A stretch of DNA of 64,000 nucleotides from JBFXCS01 sp050181915 (GTDB lineage Bacteria > Actinomycetota > Thermoleophilia > Miltoncostaeales > Miltoncostaeaceae). Within the stretch, counting starts at the first letter, position 1, and each line of letters begins with the position of its first letter. A program made the translations under genes and the position numbers. The stretch lies in assembly GCA_050181915.1 (NCBI GenBank), contig JBFXCS010000003.1:592915-656914 (forward strand). Direction: 5' to 3'. Shown in pieces: positions 34,092 to 43,963 of this stretch. Under the pieces are notes generated by a model. That model worked only from the letters and a program-made list of their open reading frames with translations, did no database searches and was not told the DNA's origin.

Positions 34092-34756
34092 GGCGCGCCG
34101 TCCGGGCGGTCGCGGCGGCCGCGTTCGCGTCCCTGGCGCTGGCCGCGCCCGCCGCGGCCCACATCGACATCCAGCCGGCCACCGTCACCCAGGGCCAGGC
34201 CACCGAGTTCGAGGTCCGGGTGCCCACCGAGCGCCCCCTCGCCACCACCGCCGTGCGCATCGACTTCCCGGACGCGATCACGGTCTACAGCTTCGCGCAG
34301 CCGCCCCCCGGCTGGTCCATGAAGCCCCGCCTGTCCTCCGACGGCACCTACGAGGGCGTCGACTACACCGGCGGATCGAGCGGCGTCGACCGCTACGTCA
34401 CCTTCCGCTTCCTCGGCACCGGCTTCACCGCCGGGCAGGCGATCTTCCCCACGCGGCAGACCTACGCCGACGACGCGGTGAAGCCCTGGACCGGCCCGCC
34501 GGAGCAGCCCGGCGAGGCGTCCGCGGAGAGCGGGCCCACCGACCCGGGGCCGGCGCCGTCGGTGTCGGTGGTGGCGCAGGGCACGCCGGCGGGCCCGGCC
34601 GCGGCCGCCTCGTCCTCCTCCGACGACGACTCCGGCGCCGCGATCTGGCTGGGCGTGATCGCCATCGCGATCGCCGCCCTGGCCGGCGTCGGCGTGGGCC
34701 TGCTCTGGTCGACCCGCCCCGCCAGGCTGCCCCCCGACGCCGACGACGAGCGATGA
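34088..34756 (+). CDS. YcnI-like copper-binding protein (DUF1775)
   Basis: A 222-residue exported and anchored protein. Signal peptide residues 1-24 (VAAAAFASLALAAPAAA) would leave His25 (HIDIQPATVTQGQ) as the mature N-terminus, the feature of YcnI proteins whose N-terminal histidine and a downstream Trp/Glu bind copper. The DUF1775 body follows (about 25-150), then a Ser/Pro/Asp linker and one C-terminal membrane helix (IWLGVIAIAIAALAGVGVGL). It lacks the neighbouring CopCD genes that YcnI usually accompanies. Role in copper handling at the outer face of the membrane is by family. Confidence 0.85.
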   Translation: MRRAVRAVAAAAFASLALAAPAAAHIDIQPATVTQGQATEFEVRVPTERPLATTAVRIDFPDAITVYSFAQPPPGWSMKPRLSSDGTYEGVDYTGGSSGVDRYVTFRFLGTGFTAGQAIFPTRQTYADDAVKPWTGPPEQPGEASAESGPTDPGPAPSVSVVAQGTPAGPAAAASSSSDDDSGAAIWLGVIAIAIAALAGVGVGLLWSTRPARLPPDADDER

Positions 34757-35847
34757 GGACCGGCCGGCGCCAGCGGCTCGACGCCGCCACCTTCCAGCTG
34801 CCCGTCGAGAAGATGCGCGAGGGCTACTACAGCGACGCCTACTTCACCTTCACGCGGGCGGTGCTGCAGCACGACGACCACCACCCCGACGTGCTGATGC
34901 AGGTCTTCCAGCGCGAGCGCTCCGTGCTCGGCGGCGTCGACGAGGCCCTCGCCATCCTGCGGCTGTGCTCCGGGCGGCCGCTGGCCGACGGCGGCTGGGA
35001 GACCGGCTGGGACAGGCTCACGGTGAGGGCGCTCTACGACGGCGACGAGATCGAGCCGTGGGAGCCGGTGCTCACCATCGAGGGTGACTACAGCCTGTTC
35101 GCCCACCTCGAGACGCTCTACCTCGGCGTGCTGGCGCGACGCACCCTGGTGGGCCGCAACGTGCGCGACGTGGTTGCGGCCGCGAACGGCAAGCCGATCC
35201 TCTACTTCCCGGCCCGCTTCGACCACTGGCAGGTGCAGACCGGCGACGGCTGGGCGGCCCACATCGCCGGCGCGATCGGGGTGTCCACCGACGCCCAGGC
35301 GTCGTGGTGGGGCAGCAAGGGCATGGGCACGGTGCCGCACGGGCTCATCGCGGCGTACGGGGGAGACACGGTGACGGCCGCGCGCAAGTTCGCCGACCGC
35401 TTCGCCGGCGAGGTGAACGTGACGGTGCTGGTCGACTTCGAGAACGATTCGGTGCGCACCGCCCTGGAGGTCGCCGACGCGCTCGGCGACCGGCTGTGGG
35501 GGGTGCGGCTCGACACCGCCAGCACCATGGTCGACCGCTCCCTCTGGCACGAGCTGGGCCGCTTCCGGCCCACGGGGGTCGTGCCGGAGCTGGTCTGGAA
35601 GGTGCGCAACGCCCTGGACGGGGCGGGGCACGAGCAGGTCCGCATCGTGGCCTCGGGCGGGTTCGACGCCCGCCGCATCCGCGAGTTCGAGGAGGGCGGC
35701 GTGCCGGTCGACGCCTACGGCGTCGGCACCTCGCTGCTGCGCGGCTCCAACGACTACACCGCCGACGTGGTGCGGGTGAACGGCGTGCCGTGCGCCAAGG
35801 TCGGCCGCGAGGAGGTCCCCAACCCCCGGCTGGAGCTCGTCGAATGA
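34753..35847 (+). CDS. pncB: Nicotinate phosphoribosyltransferase
   Basis: A 364-residue NAPRTase-like enzyme that makes nicotinate mononucleotide for NAD salvage. KMREGYYSDAYFTFTRAVLQ holds the start; FAHLETLYLGVLARRTLVGR, the nicotinate-binding FDHWQVQTGDGW, the histidine autophosphorylation site region GTVPHGLIAAYGGDTV and the phosphate loop IVASGGFDARRIREFEEGG are visible. Short for the family (about 360 rather than 430) but complete. Four-base overlaps at both ends. Confidence 0.9.
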   Translation: MRTGRRQRLDAATFQLPVEKMREGYYSDAYFTFTRAVLQHDDHHPDVLMQVFQRERSVLGGVDEALAILRLCSGRPLADGGWETGWDRLTVRALYDGDEIEPWEPVLTIEGDYSLFAHLETLYLGVLARRTLVGRNVRDVVAAANGKPILYFPARFDHWQVQTGDGWAAHIAGAIGVSTDAQASWWGSKGMGTVPHGLIAAYGGDTVTAARKFADRFAGEVNVTVLVDFENDSVRTALEVADALGDRLWGVRLDTASTMVDRSLWHELGRFRPTGVVPELVWKVRNALDGAGHEQVRIVASGGFDARRIREFEEGGVPVDAYGVGTSLLRGSNDYTADVVRVNGVPCAKVGREEVPNPRLELVE

Positions 35848-36272
35848 CCCTCTCCACCCTCGGCCCCATCCACCACGTGGGCTACGTCGTGCCCGACCTC
35901 GACGTGGCCATCGCCGAGATCGACCGCACGCTCGGCGTCGCCATCGAGGCGCGCGAGGTGCTGGCCGAGCAGGACGTCGAGGCGGTGATGCTCACCGCCG
36001 GCTCGGGTCACGTGGAGCTGATCACCCCGCGCGACCCCGAGGGGGCGATCGCCCGCTTCATGGACAAGCGCGGCCCCGGCCTGCATCACATCGCCTTCGA
36101 GGTGGCCGACATCGAGGCCGCCCTCGAGGACCTGCGCCTGCGCGGGGTGGAGCTCATCGACCAGACCGCCCGCCGCGGCCTGGGGGGGCATCTGGTCGCC
36201 TTCATCCACCCGCGGTCGGCGCTCGGCGTGCTCACCGAGATCGTCCAGGCCGACCACCCGCCGGCCGGATAG
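35844..36272 (+). CDS. mce: Methylmalonyl-CoA epimerase (VOC fold)
   Basis: A 142-residue glyoxalase-fold protein. Metal ligands fit methylmalonyl-CoA epimerase: IHHVGYVVPDLD, GSGHVELITPRDP, RGPGLHHIAFEVADIEAA and ALGVLTEIVQ (final Glu). It interconverts R- and S-methylmalonyl-CoA in propionate metabolism. ATGA overlap with pncB; no mutase gene is nearby. Confidence 0.9.
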   Translation: MTLSTLGPIHHVGYVVPDLDVAIAEIDRTLGVAIEAREVLAEQDVEAVMLTAGSGHVELITPRDPEGAIARFMDKRGPGLHHIAFEVADIEAALEDLRLRGVELIDQTARRGLGGHLVAFIHPRSALGVLTEIVQADHPPAG

Positions 36273-36283
36273 AATCGCCGGCG

Positions 36284-36505
36284 ATGGCGACGAGACGACT
36301 GGAGCTGGGCTTCGAGGGCGGCACCGTGCTGCGCCTCACCCTCGAGGAGGAGGCCGCCGCGGCCCTGACCGCCGGCCTCGCCGACGCGTCCTGGCGCGAG
36401 GTCGAGGCCGAGGAGGGCACCTTCTGGGTCAACCAGGGGGAGCTCGTGTACGTGCGGCTCGCCCCCGGCGAGGCCCACGCCCGCGTCGGGTTCGGGGGCT
36501 CCTGA
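36284..36505 (+). CDS. Small conserved hypothetical protein
   Basis: A 73-residue soluble, acidic protein (LELGFEGGTVLRLTLEEEAA; WVNQGELVYVRLAPGEAHAR) of simple beta-strand pattern, with no recognised family. It starts 11 bp after the epimerase stop and is 24 bp ahead of the YchF gene, in the same operon-like run. Confidence 0.6.
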   Translation: MATRRLELGFEGGTVLRLTLEEEAAAALTAGLADASWREVEAEEGTFWVNQGELVYVRLAPGEAHARVGFGGS

Positions 36506-36529
36506 CCCTCGCCCACAGGGAGGGCTGAG

Positions 36530-37606
36530 GTGGATCTCGGCCTGGTCGGCCGCGCCAACGCGGGCAAGACCGCCCTCTTCTCCCTCGTGACCGGCGCGCA
36601 GGCGGAGATCGCCCCGTACCCGTTCACGACGCGCGAGCCGCAGCGGGCGGCGGCCGACGTGCCCGACCCCCGGCTCGACGCGATCGCCGACGCGCAGGAC
36701 ATCCCGCGGCGCGTGGCGGCGCAGGTGCAGGTGGTCGACATCGCCGGCCTCGCCGCCGGCGCCGGCGCGGGCGAGGGCCTGGGGGGAGCGGCGCTGGGGC
36801 AGCTGCGCCAGGCCGACGCCCTGCTGCACGTGGTGCGCGCCTTCGCCAACGCCGAGGTGCCGCACCCCGAGGAGTCGGTCGACCCGCTCGCCGACGCCGA
36901 GGCGGTCGACCTCGAGCTGACCGTGGCCGACCGCGACCAGGTGGAGCGCAGGCTGGAGCGGGTCCGCAAGGGCGCCCGGGCGGGCGAGGCCGGCGCCGCG
37001 GCCGAGCTGGCGCGCCTGGAGATCATCGCGGCGGACCTCGACGCGGGGCGGCCGGCCCGCCTGGTGGCCGACGACGAGGCCCGCGCCCACGCGCTCGAGA
37101 TGGGCCTGCTCACCGCGAAGCCCGTGCTCTACGTCGCCAACACCGACGAGGAGCTGACGCCTCCGGAGGGGCTCGAGGCCCACGCCGTCGCCCAGGGCGC
37201 CCGCGCCCTCGCGCTGCCCGTCGAGCTGGAGCGGGAGCTCGCCGAGATGGAGCCCGAGGAGGCCGCCGAGCTGGCGGCGGAGATGGAGCTCGGCGACGTC
37301 CGCGGCCGCGACTCGGTGGTGAAGGCCGCCTACGAGCTGCTGGAGCTGGTCACCTTCTTCACCGGGTCCGGGCCTCCCGAGGCGCGCGCCTGGCCCATCC
37401 GCCGCGGCACCACCGCGTCGGTGGCGGCGGGCCGCATCCACTCCGACCTGGAGCGCGGCTTCATCCGCGCCGAGACCATCCGCTGGGACGACCTCGTCGC
37501 GGCGGGATCGTGGGCGAGGGCCCGCGAGCAGGCCCTGCTGCGCATGGAGGGCCGGGACTACGTCGTCCAGGAGGGCGACGTGCTCCAGATCCGCTTCAAC
37601 GTGTAG
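36530..37606 (+). CDS. ychF: OBG-family GTPase/ATPase YchF
   Basis: A 358-residue P-loop protein of the YchF branch. G1 GRANAGKTALFS, G3 DIAGLAAGAGAGEGLG (typical YchF), N-x-x-E in place of the guanine motif (VANTDEEL), which gives ATP preference, a coiled region (about 110-180) and the C-terminal TGS domain (ARAWPIRRGTTASVAAGRIH, GFIRAE). GTG start after GGGAGGGCTGAG. Ribosome-associated by family. The Ala after the G1 Asn is unusual; most members have Val. Confidence 0.92.
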   Translation: MDLGLVGRANAGKTALFSLVTGAQAEIAPYPFTTREPQRAAADVPDPRLDAIADAQDIPRRVAAQVQVVDIAGLAAGAGAGEGLGGAALGQLRQADALLHVVRAFANAEVPHPEESVDPLADAEAVDLELTVADRDQVERRLERVRKGARAGEAGAAAELARLEIIAADLDAGRPARLVADDEARAHALEMGLLTAKPVLYVANTDEELTPPEGLEAHAVAQGARALALPVELERELAEMEPEEAAELAAEMELGDVRGRDSVVKAAYELLELVTFFTGSGPPEARAWPIRRGTTASVAAGRIHSDLERGFIRAETIRWDDLVAAGSWARAREQALLRMEGRDYVVQEGDVLQIRFNV

Positions 37607-37624
37607 CCGCGCCGACGCGCGGCT
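37605..37624. terminator. Terminator hairpin between ychF and ligD polymerase
   Basis: AGCCGCGC (37605-37612) pairs with GCGCGGCT (37617-37624), loop CGAC, directly at the ychF stop and just before the convergent polymerase gene ends. Confidence 0.65.
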
Positions 37625-37631
37625 CGGGGGG

Positions 37632-38648
37632 CTAGTCCGGCGCCGCGCGGGCCCGGCTGGGCGCGACGCGGGGCGCCTCGTCGGGCATCTTCGGATAGAC
37701 CGGCGGCCACGGGTTGTCGGGGATGCCGGCCGTCAGGTCGCGGCGGTACCGCTCCAGCAGGGGCTCGATCGACGACGGGGCGTCGTCGATCGCCGCCCAC
37801 GGGTCGCCCAGGCGCTCCACCCGCTGCGGCACCGAGCGGATGGTCAGGTCGTCGGGGACGATGGCGTCGAGCTCGTCCCACGCGAACGGCGCGGACACCT
37901 GGGCGCCGGTCCGGGCCCTGACGCACCACGCCCCGAAGACGGTCTTGTGCGGCGCGTTCTGGTTGAAGTCGACGAAGACGCGGCGGCCGCGCTCCTCCTT
38001 CCACCAGGCGCCCGTGATCAGGTCGGGGCGCCGTCGCTCCATCTCCCGCGCCACCGAGACCGCCGCCTGGCGCACGGCGATCGAGTCGCGGCCCGGCTCG
38101 ACGCGCACGTACAGGTGCAGGCCGCGGTTGCCGGTGGTCTTCGGGAAGGCGACGACGCCGATCTCGCCGAGGAAGGCCCGCACCTCCGCCGCCGCCTCGC
38201 GCACCATCGGGAAGGTCACCCCCGGCGAGGGGTCCAGGTCGATGCGCAGCTCGTCCGTCTCGTCGGGGCGCGCCGCGCGGTAGGGCCAGGGGTGGAAGCC
38301 CAGGCAGCCCTGGTTGGCCGCCCACAGGACGTGCGCGATGTCGGCCATCACGAGCGCCCGCGAGGTCGTGCCGTTCGGCGTCGAGACGGTGGTCGTCCGC
38401 AGCCAGTCGGGCGCCGACTCGGGGATGCGCTTCTGGAAGAACGACTTCCCGGCGGCGCCGTTCGGGAACCGCTGCAGCAGCGTCGGCCGGTCGCGCACGG
38501 TGCGCATCAGCGGCTCGGCGACCGCCAGGTAGTAGCGCGCGAGATCGGCCTTGGTCTCGCCGTGCTCCGGGAACATCACCTTCCCGGGGCTGCTGATCGC
38601 GACGGTACGACCGCCGGCGTCGAGCTGGAGGGGTTCCTCTCCCGGCAC
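37632..38648 (-). CDS. Stand-alone LigD polymerase/primase domain
   Basis: A 338-residue protein corresponding to the polymerase module of the bacterial end-joining ligase LigD, without ligase or phosphoesterase parts. Landmarks: ISSPGKVMFPEHGETKADLA, PNGAAGKSFFQKRIPE, the metal-binding RIDLDPSPGVTF, FPKTTGNRGLHLYVRVE and DFNQNAPHKTVFGAW. It adds nucleotides, preferring ribonucleotides, at broken DNA ends with Ku. No ku or ligD ligase gene lies in the window. Convergent with ychF. Confidence 0.92.
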   Translation of the reverse strand: MPGEEPLQLDAGGRTVAISSPGKVMFPEHGETKADLARYYLAVAEPLMRTVRDRPTLLQRFPNGAAGKSFFQKRIPESAPDWLRTTTVSTPNGTTSRALVMADIAHVLWAANQGCLGFHPWPYRAARPDETDELRIDLDPSPGVTFPMVREAAAEVRAFLGEIGVVAFPKTTGNRGLHLYVRVEPGRDSIAVRQAAVSVAREMERRRPDLITGAWWKEERGRRVFVDFNQNAPHKTVFGAWCVRARTGAQVSAPFAWDELDAIVPDDLTIRSVPQRVERLGDPWAAIDDAPSSIEPLLERYRRDLTAGIPDNPWPPVYPKMPDEAPRVAPSRARAAPD

Positions 38649-38708
38649 GGCTCCGACCGTACCCGACCGGCCCCGGCCTGTCGCGTCCCCCCGGACCGGC
38701 GGCGCCCG

Positions 38709-39941
38709 TCATGCGGGCGGCGGCTCCTGCGGGGGACGCTCCGGCGGCGGGCCGGTGTAGCGGGAGCGGGGGCGGATGAGGCGGCCGTCGCGGCCGGCCT
38801 CGATGGCGTGGGCGATCCAGCCGACGGATCGCCCGAGGGCGAAGACTCCGAGGGCCGCGCCGTCCGGTAGCCCCAGGCTGCGGGCGAGGGCGGCGACGCC
38901 GAGGTCGAGGTTCGGCGCGAGGCCGAGCTGATCGGCGACGAGGTCGACGAGCGCGCCGACCGGGCCGTCCTCGGCGTCGGCGCCGCAGCGGTCGAGCAGC
39001 TCCGTCGCGCGCGGGTCGCCGTGCGGGTAGAGCGGGTGGCCGAAGCCGGGCAGGGCGCCGCCCGCGGTGAGCGCGCGCTCCGCCGCGGCGGCGGCCCCGT
39101 CGCGGGCGGCGTCGTCGAGCAGCATCCCCGCCCGCTCGGTGGCACCGCCGTGGCGCCGGCCGCGCAGGGCGCACAGCGCCGCGAGCAGCGCCTGCTCCAC
39201 CCGCGCATCGGCCGACGCCACGCACCGCGCCGTGAACGAGCTGATGTTGAGCTCGTGGTCGGCGCACAGCACCAGGGCGGCGCGCAGGTCGTCGACCCGC
39301 TCGGTCCCCCACCCCGCCGCCAGGCGCTCGGCCAGCGACCCCTCCCCGACGGCGCCCGCGGCGGCGTAGAGGCCGTCCAGCACGCCCCACGCGGCCTGCA
39401 CGATCACCTCCGGAGCCGCCGCGGGGGTCACGATGCTGCCGGCGGCCGCGTCGAGCAGGTGGCGGGCGAGCCGGTCGACGACCGGGGCGGCGGGGGGCGT
39501 CGCGGCGGGGTGTGCCAATTGGCCGCGTCCGCCACGGCTAATTGGCACCGAGCCCCAGCCGGGCGGCGGCAGCGCCTCCGCGGTACCGGTCCACAGGAGC
39601 GCCGCCACCCGCTCCACGCTCTCGCCGCGGGACAGCTCGATCGCGTCCTCGCCGCGGTAGTAGAGCCTCCCGTCGTCGATCAGGCACAGCTGGGAGTCGA
39701 TCAGCGGACGGCCCCATTCGAGCGCCCCGAGGGCCGCGAGATCGCGCTGGGTATTGCGTTCCCGCCGGTCGAGGAAGGCGTCGAGGCTCTCGCGCAGGTA
39801 GCGCCGCGAGCGGCTCGGCCCCGGGCCCTCCAGCGACACGACGAGCCCCCGGCTGGCGTACGAGTAGAGGGTCCCGCGGGTCACTCCGAGGTACTCGGCG
39901 GCCTGGTCGGCGGTGAAGGTCTCGATCGCCTCGGCGGACAT
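38709..39941 (-). CDS. Helix-turn-helix/citrate synthase fusion
   Basis: A 410-residue protein. Residues about 8-55 are a MerR/excisionase-type HTH (FTADQAAEYLGVTRGTLYSY ASRG, then RRYLRESLDAFLDRR). Residues 80-400 are a citrate synthase domain with the three catalytic residues kept: His in LCADHELNISSFTAR, His in LPGFGHPLYPHGDPRA and Asp in APNLDLGVAAL. The ATG at 39941 starts the HTH; an open extension further upstream carries no domain. Such fusions are annotated in several phyla but little studied. It is divergent from a DRE-TIM enzyme, with a palindrome between them, so it probably regulates that gene, and may sense oxaloacetate, acetyl-CoA or citrate. Confidence 0.9.
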   Translation of the reverse strand: MSAEAIETFTADQAAEYLGVTRGTLYSYASRGLVVSLEGPGPSRSRRYLRESLDAFLDRRERNTQRDLAALGALEWGRPLIDSQLCLIDDGRLYYRGEDAIELSRGESVERVAALLWTGTAEALPPPGWGSVPISRGGRGQLAHPAATPPAAPVVDRLARHLLDAAAGSIVTPAAAPEVIVQAAWGVLDGLYAAAGAVGEGSLAERLAAGWGTERVDDLRAALVLCADHELNISSFTARCVASADARVEQALLAALCALRGRRHGGATERAGMLLDDAARDGAAAAAERALTAGGALPGFGHPLYPHGDPRATELLDRCGADAEDGPVGALVDLVADQLGLAPNLDLGVAALARSLGLPDGAALGVFALGRSVGWIAHAIEAGRDGRLIRPRSRYTGPPPERPPQEPPPA

Positions 39942-39955
39942 ACATTGATTCCTTC

Positions 39956-39969
39956 CGTCAACGTTGACG
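39956..39969. promoter_or_regulatory. 14-bp perfect palindrome (putative operator)
   Basis: CGTCAACGTTGACG lies 15 bp from the ATG of the HTH-citrate synthase and 13 bp from the likely start of the divergent enzyme. The half-site TTGAC recurs just downstream (CATTGACGAG). It is the likely binding site of the HTH domain, controlling both genes. Confidence 0.7.
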
Positions 39970-39981
39970 ACATTGACGAGT

Positions 39982-41316
<1,335 letters not shown>

Positions 41317-41333
41317 CGTCCCGGGACGCCGCT

Positions 41334-41379
41334 CCGGGCGGCGCGCCGGCTCACGGGATGAGCACGGCGCGCCGCCCGG
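41334..41379. terminator. Bidirectional terminator
   Basis: A 15-bp perfect stem (41334-41348 with 41365-41379) and 16-base loop sits between the convergent DRE-TIM and von Willebrand A genes. Confidence 0.8.
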
Positions 41380-41391
41380 TCGCGCGACCGG

Positions 41392-42978
41392 CTACCGCTT
41401 GCGCTGCACCGACACGGTGGTGGTCGCCCTGTCGGTGGCCTGGCCGGTGGGCAGGCGCTGCACCTGCAGCTTCCAGCGGCCGGCCCTCGGGTTGCGCACC
41501 TCGAAGAAGCTGAAGGCGCGGCCCTTCACCAGCCGGACGTTCTTGCCGGTGGTGCGGGTGTAGCGCTTGCCGCCCGGCTGGGTGAGCCTCAGCCGGTACT
41601 TCCCCTCGCCCCAGCTCACGAAGAAGGTCGCCTTGCGCTGGTTCTTCTTGATGACGCGGCCGTAGATCCGCTTCTGCCCGACCCGGAAGGTGGCCGTCTT
41701 CTTCAGCAGCGTCTGCGCGCCGGTGGTCCGGCCGCGGCACTGGAAGTAGAGGTCCTGCAGCTGCACGTTGGTCGGAGCGGCGCGGAAGATCCCGCCGGTG
41801 TCGGCGGCGATCCGCTGGAGGCGCGCGGTGTCGTCCTTCGAGAACGACTTGCCGAGCTGCACGACGCAGACCGGCCAGGAGTACCCGGTGCCGTTGAAGG
41901 CGAAGCGCAGGTGGGTGTTGAGGTAGGTCCCGTTGTGGGCGCCGTCGGTGAGGAAGATCGCGCCCTTGGGCGTCGTCGGCGTCAGCGGATCGGCCGAGAC
42001 CGCGTCGAAGGCGTTGCCGAAGCCGATGTCGTAGTCGGTGCCGCCGAAGTTGCCGATGTTCTTGGCCGCGAGCGCCTTCAGGCCCTTCTTCACCGCCGGG
42101 CTGGTGACGGTCGTGCGGGGGAAGATCTCCCGGTAAGAGTCGTCGAAGCCGGTGCCCACCAGCCGGTCGCCGTTGCCGGCGAGCTCCACCAGCAGCTGCA
42201 CCGCGTCCCGGCGTCGGTTGCTGGGGTCGGCGCCGCTCATGCTGCCCGACACGTCCACGATCGCCGCCAGGTCGAAGGGCCCGGCGGGCGTCGGCTGCTT
42301 CACCGGCGGGCCGGAGACCAGCGTGCCGATCTGCTTCGAGACCTGGGCCGCGCCGGCCGTGTAGTTCAGGATCAGCGGTCCGTTGTACGCCGCCGCCGGA
42401 GCGGTCACGCCGATCTGGTCCGAGTCGTCGCCCGCCCCGACTTGCGTCCCGTCGGCCAGCGTCAGGGTCATGCCCTTCTGCGACGACCCCGCCAGCACCT
42501 TGATGTAGGTCAGGCCGCCCGCCGGCGACAGCACCTGGCCCCGCTCGGGCCACGCGTTGCCGGTGGGCTGCGTCGCGCCGAGGGAGACGTAGCGCGACGC
42601 GCAGAAGCTCATGGCGTCGAGGGTGATCGACGGCGTCGCCCCGTCCGTGACGCCGGGGAGGGCCGCCGAGAGCGAGGTGCTGCCGGACGGCCGGCAGCTG
42701 TCGGTGTAGGTCGCGGTGAGCGTGTAGGGCGACGGATCGCCGCTGAGCGAGGACGTCGTGACCTTGAAGGCCCCGGCGGCGTCGGCGTAGGTGGAGGTCG
42801 CCGACGCTCCGTTGGCCGAGGTCACCTTCACGTACGCGCCGGAGACCGGCACGCCGGCGGCGTTGACCACCGTTCCGTTGATGTCGGCGTGCGCCGTGCC
42901 GGCGGCGCAGAGCGCGATGAGCCCTGCCAGCGCGGCGGAGCGGCGCAGCCGACGCGGCGCCGATGAACGAGAAATCAA
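41392..42978 (-). CDS. Secreted protein with Ig-like and von Willebrand factor A domains
   Basis: A 528-residue exported protein. TTG at 42978 has GGGAGG four bases upstream and begins an Arg-rich start plus signal core (SAALAGLIALCAAGTAHA). Then a carboxypeptidase-regulatory-like Ig domain (INGTVVNAAGVPVSGAYVKV), a central part, and a vWA domain with a full metal-site DVSGSMSG (DxSxS), TDYDIG and TDGAHNG. The C-terminal 130 residues are basic and beta-rich (KRYTRTTGKNVRLVKGRAFS). Surface adhesion or protein binding is the likely role. A longer TTG start at 43011 is less good. Confidence 0.8.
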   Translation of the reverse strand: MISRSSAPRRLRRSAALAGLIALCAAGTAHADINGTVVNAAGVPVSGAYVKVTSANGASATSTYADAAGAFKVTTSSLSGDPSPYTLTATYTDSCRPSGSTSLSAALPGVTDGATPSITLDAMSFCASRYVSLGATQPTGNAWPERGQVLSPAGGLTYIKVLAGSSQKGMTLTLADGTQVGAGDDSDQIGVTAPAAAYNGPLILNYTAGAAQVSKQIGTLVSGPPVKQPTPAGPFDLAAIVDVSGSMSGADPSNRRRDAVQLLVELAGNGDRLVGTGFDDSYREIFPRTTVTSPAVKKGLKALAAKNIGNFGGTDYDIGFGNAFDAVSADPLTPTTPKGAIFLTDGAHNGTYLNTHLRFAFNGTGYSWPVCVVQLGKSFSKDDTARLQRIAADTGGIFRAAPTNVQLQDLYFQCRGRTTGAQTLLKKTATFRVGQKRIYGRVIKKNQRKATFFVSWGEGKYRLRLTQPGGKRYTRTTGKNVRLVKGRAFSFFEVRNPRAGRWKLQVQRLPTGQATDRATTTVSVQRKR

Positions 42979-43072
42979 GAGTCCTCCCAGTCCTCGTGAC
43001 ACTGCCGACAAACCTATCGGCGCGAATCCGAGGATCCGTAGGGGGTACGCGCGGACTTTCGTCGCGTGCGCC

Positions 43073-43963
43073 CTATACGTCGGAGGGGCCCGGTCCCTCC
43101 AGGCGCGCCTTCACCCCCGTCTCGAGCTGGTTGGCGCGCCACAGCGCCAGCGCCTCGGCGCTCGCCACGCCGGGCGCCTGCCCCGCGGGCGGCCCGTGGT
43201 GCCAGTCGACGGCGTGCAGCAGCTCGGCGCGGCGCAGCTCCGGGAGCCCCGCCCGGCGCGCGGCGTCGCCCACGATCTCGTGGCCGATCGCGAGATGGCC
43301 CAGCAGCCGTCCCTCGTCGGTGAGCTCGAAGGTCGCCCCCAGGCGGAAGGCGCGGGCGTGGCCGACGTCGTGCACCAGCGCCGCCGCGAGCAGCAGATCC
43401 GCGTCGAGGCGCGGATGCCACACCGCCAGCGCCTGGACCACCGACGCCACCCCGACCGTGTGCTCGACCAGGCCGCCCATGTAGGCGTGGTGTCCCGACC
43501 GCGTGCACGGCATCGTGCGCCAGTCGCGGGCGAGCGCCTCATCGCCGGTGAGCGCGTCCAGCAGCCGTCGCAGCCCCCGGTCGCCGACCTCGTCGGCCAG
43601 GTGCAGCACGAAGCCCCACAGCTCGTCCGGATCGCGGTGGCTGCGCGGCAAGAGCTGCTCGGCGCCCGTGTCGGCGGGGGCCTGCCGCAGGTGGCTGATC
43701 GTGACCGACAGGCGCCCGTCGCGCTCGGTCGCACGGCCCGTCACCAGCACCCGGTCGCCCTCCTCGAACTGGCCGGCGAAGAAGTCGGGCTCGTCGAAGA
43801 CGAAGGCCGACACCGCTCCCGTGGCGTCCGAGAGCGTGACGGCGAGGAAGGGCTTGCCGGCGCGCGAGAGGCGCCGCTCCTTGCGCCGCACGGCGTAGAC
43901 GCCCTCGACGGGCTGCCCGGCCGCGATGGCCGAGACGGGGGTCAGCGGTCCTGAGCCGGGCAC
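43073..43963 (-). CDS. OB-fold/HD-domain hydrolase (YhaM-like 3'-5' exoribonuclease family)
   Basis: A 296-residue protein. Residues 10-110 are an OB fold (VEGVYAVRRKERRLSRAGKP FLAVTLSDATG), then an HD domain with GHHAYMGGLVEHTVGVASVV, ALVHDVGHARAF, LGHLAIGHEIV and AVDWHHG, the full metal set of YhaM-type nucleases. Start: the GTG at 43963 overlaps the helicase gene by 22 bases and begins just ahead of the conserved OB strand; the CTG at 43945 in a CTGA overlap is an alternative. Last gene of a two-gene unit with the helicase-nuclease, suggesting DNA/RNA end processing. Confidence 0.85.
   Translation of the reverse strand: MPGSGPLTPVSAIAAGQPVEGVYAVRRKERRLSRAGKPFLAVTLSDATGAVSAFVFDEPDFFAGQFEEGDRVLVTGRATERDGRLSVTISHLRQAPADTGAEQLLPRSHRDPDELWGFVLHLADEVGDRGLRRLLDALTGDEALARDWRTMPCTRSGHHAYMGGLVEHTVGVASVVQALAVWHPRLDADLLLAAALVHDVGHARAFRLGATFELTDEGRLLGHLAIGHEIVGDAARRAGLPELRRAELLHAVDWHHGPPAGQAPGVASAEALALWRANQLETGVKARLEGPGPSDV

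Noticed and set aside
43943..43945. CTG start codon for the HD gene in a CTGA overlap
   Set aside because: An in-frame GTG at 43963 serves equally well, so a rare start need not be assumed.
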